Shown piece after piece: positions 63,304 through 64,000 of a stretch of 64,000 nucleotides of DNA (its first letter is position 1; every line of letters begins with the position of its first letter). A model generated the notes under the pieces. It did no database searches, had not been told where the DNA came from, and was given only the letters and a program-made list of their open reading frames with translations. The stretch comes from Citrobacter rodentium NBRC 105723 = DSM 16636 (lineage in GTDB: Bacteria; Pseudomonadota; Gammaproteobacteria; Enterobacterales; Enterobacteriaceae). Both the position numbers and the translations under genes were made by a program. The stretch lies in contig NZ_CP082833.1 in assembly GCF_021278985.1 (NCBI RefSeq), positions 744,001-808,000 on the forward strand, given 5' to 3'.

Positions 63304-64000
63304 ATGAAAAAGATGATGATAGCCACTCTGGCTGCTGCCGGCGTGTTGATTGCGGTTGTGAATCAGACGCATGCTGGCGCAACGCTGGATGCGGTAAAAA
63401 AGAAAGGGTTCGTACAATGCGGCATCAGTGATGGCCTGCCCGGTTTTTCTTATGCGGATGCGGACGGAAAATTCTCCGGTATCGATGTGGATGTCTGTCG
63501 CGGCGTGGCTGCCGCCGTCCTCGGCGATGACAGCAAAGTTAAATACACTCCGCTTACCGCCAAAGAACGCTTCACCGCCCTGCAATCCGGCGAAGTCGAC
63601 CTTCTGTCACGCAACACCACCTGGACCTCCTCGCGCGATGCCGGGATGGGCATGTCCTTCACCGGGGTGACCTATTATGACGGCATCGGCTTCCTGACAC
63701 ACAACAAAGCAGGCCTGAAAAGCGCAAAAGAGCTGGATGGCGCCACGGTGTGTATCCAGGCGGGCACCGATACCGAGCTGAATGTGGCTGACTACTTTAA
63801 AGCCAATAACATGAAATACACTCCCGTCACCTTTGACCGCTCAGACGAGTCGGCAAAAGCGCTGGAATCGGGGCGTTGCGATACCCTCGCCTCCGATCAG
63901 TCGCAGCTGTACGCGCTGCGCATTAAGCTAAGCAATCCCGGCGAATGGATCGTCCTGCCGGAGGTCATTTCCAAAGAGCCGCTGGGCCCCGTGGTCCGAC
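63304..64000 (+). CDS. yhdW: Amino-acid ABC transporter substrate-binding protein YhdW (partial)
   Basis: The first 232 codons are present and the gene runs off the window. A signal peptide (MKKMMIATLAAAGVLIAVVN, cleavage after THA-G) precedes the SBP family 3 domain with GISDGLPGFSYADADGKFSG and ALQSGEVDLLSRNTTWT, as in AapJ/YhdW. It should bind polar or general L-amino acids in the periplasm for a YhdXYZ importer. The GTG/ATG choice is clear: ATG at 63304 after an ACAGGATGC stretch. Confidence 0.95.
   Translation, partial: MKKMMIATLAAAGVLIAVVNQTHAGATLDAVKKKGFVQCGISDGLPGFSYADADGKFSGIDVDVCRGVAAAVLGDDSKVKYTPLTAKERFTALQSGEVDLLSRNTTWTSSRDAGMGMSFTGVTYYDGIGFLTHNKAGLKSAKELDGATVCIQAGTDTELNVADYFKANNMKYTPVTFDRSDESAKALESGRCDTLASDQSQLYALRIKLSNPGEWIVLPEVISKEPLGPVVR

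Overview
The window is a chromosomal segment of an enteric gammaproteobacterium of the family Enterobacteriaceae, close to Citrobacter, Salmonella and Escherichia. Nearly every core protein matches the remembered E. coli K-12 sequence almost residue for residue, and the order gltD ... nan ... ssp ... mdh-argR ... mre ... accBC ... fis ... acrEF ... yhdW follows the K-12 72-74 min region. Codon use, REP/BIME repeats and promoter sequences agree. The exact species cannot be fixed. Differences from K-12 (codBA next to gltD, no dcuD beside nanR, msrPQ upstream of accB) point to a Citrobacter/Salmonella-like backbone.

Layout. 1-2860: end of gltD, then codBA (cytosine uptake and deamination) behind a PurR operator. 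2950-8410: the sialic acid operon nanA-nanT-nanE-nanK-nanQ on the minus strand with its repressor gene nanR and a three-repeat NanR operator. 8500-12200: sspB-sspA, rpsI-rplM and zapE (minus). 12360-15470: zapG, degQ, degS (plus). 15550-18070: mdh (minus), argR with ARG boxes, yhcN. 18070-27580: accessory island between yhcN and yhcO. 27590-29340: yhcO and a succinate-semialdehyde dehydrogenase-type gene. 29420-33660: aaeB-aaeA-aaeX and divergent aaeR. 33850-46280: tldD, yhdP, rng, yhdE, mreDCB and csrD (minus). 46480-54100: acuI, msrPQ, accBC, yhdT, panF, prmA (plus). 54450-57020: dusB-fis, yhdJ, yhdU. 57040-62850: acrS (minus), acrEF and yhdV. 63200-64000: a sigma-54 promoter and the start of yhdW.

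The island is the unusual part. It is a minus-strand Rhs polymorphic-toxin locus. A roughly 1,380-codon PAAR-Rhs gene carries two frameshifts; its variable C-terminal tip (CT) is followed by a small three-segment membrane protein in the immunity position. Downstream lies a displaced (orphan) Rhs core fragment with a second, unrelated CT. After that comes a lipoprotein/ankyrin gene in the second immunity position, split by a one-base change in an A-run. A complete IS66-family element (tnpA, tnpB, tnpC) sits inside the orphan core, with recognisable terminal repeats and a perfect 8-bp target duplication. Removing the IS rejoins the Rhs core reading frame exactly. Both putative immunity proteins are envelope proteins, so both toxin tips may act in the periplasm or inner membrane. 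Neither toxin tip is a family I recognise.

The rest is core physiology: nutrient scavenging (cytosine, sialic acid, amino acids), envelope growth and quality control (MreBCD, YhdP, DegQ/DegS, MsrPQ), fatty acid and CoA precursors (AccBC, PanF), translation and growth-rate control (L13/S9, PrmA, DusB-Fis) and efflux (AaeAB, AcrEF).
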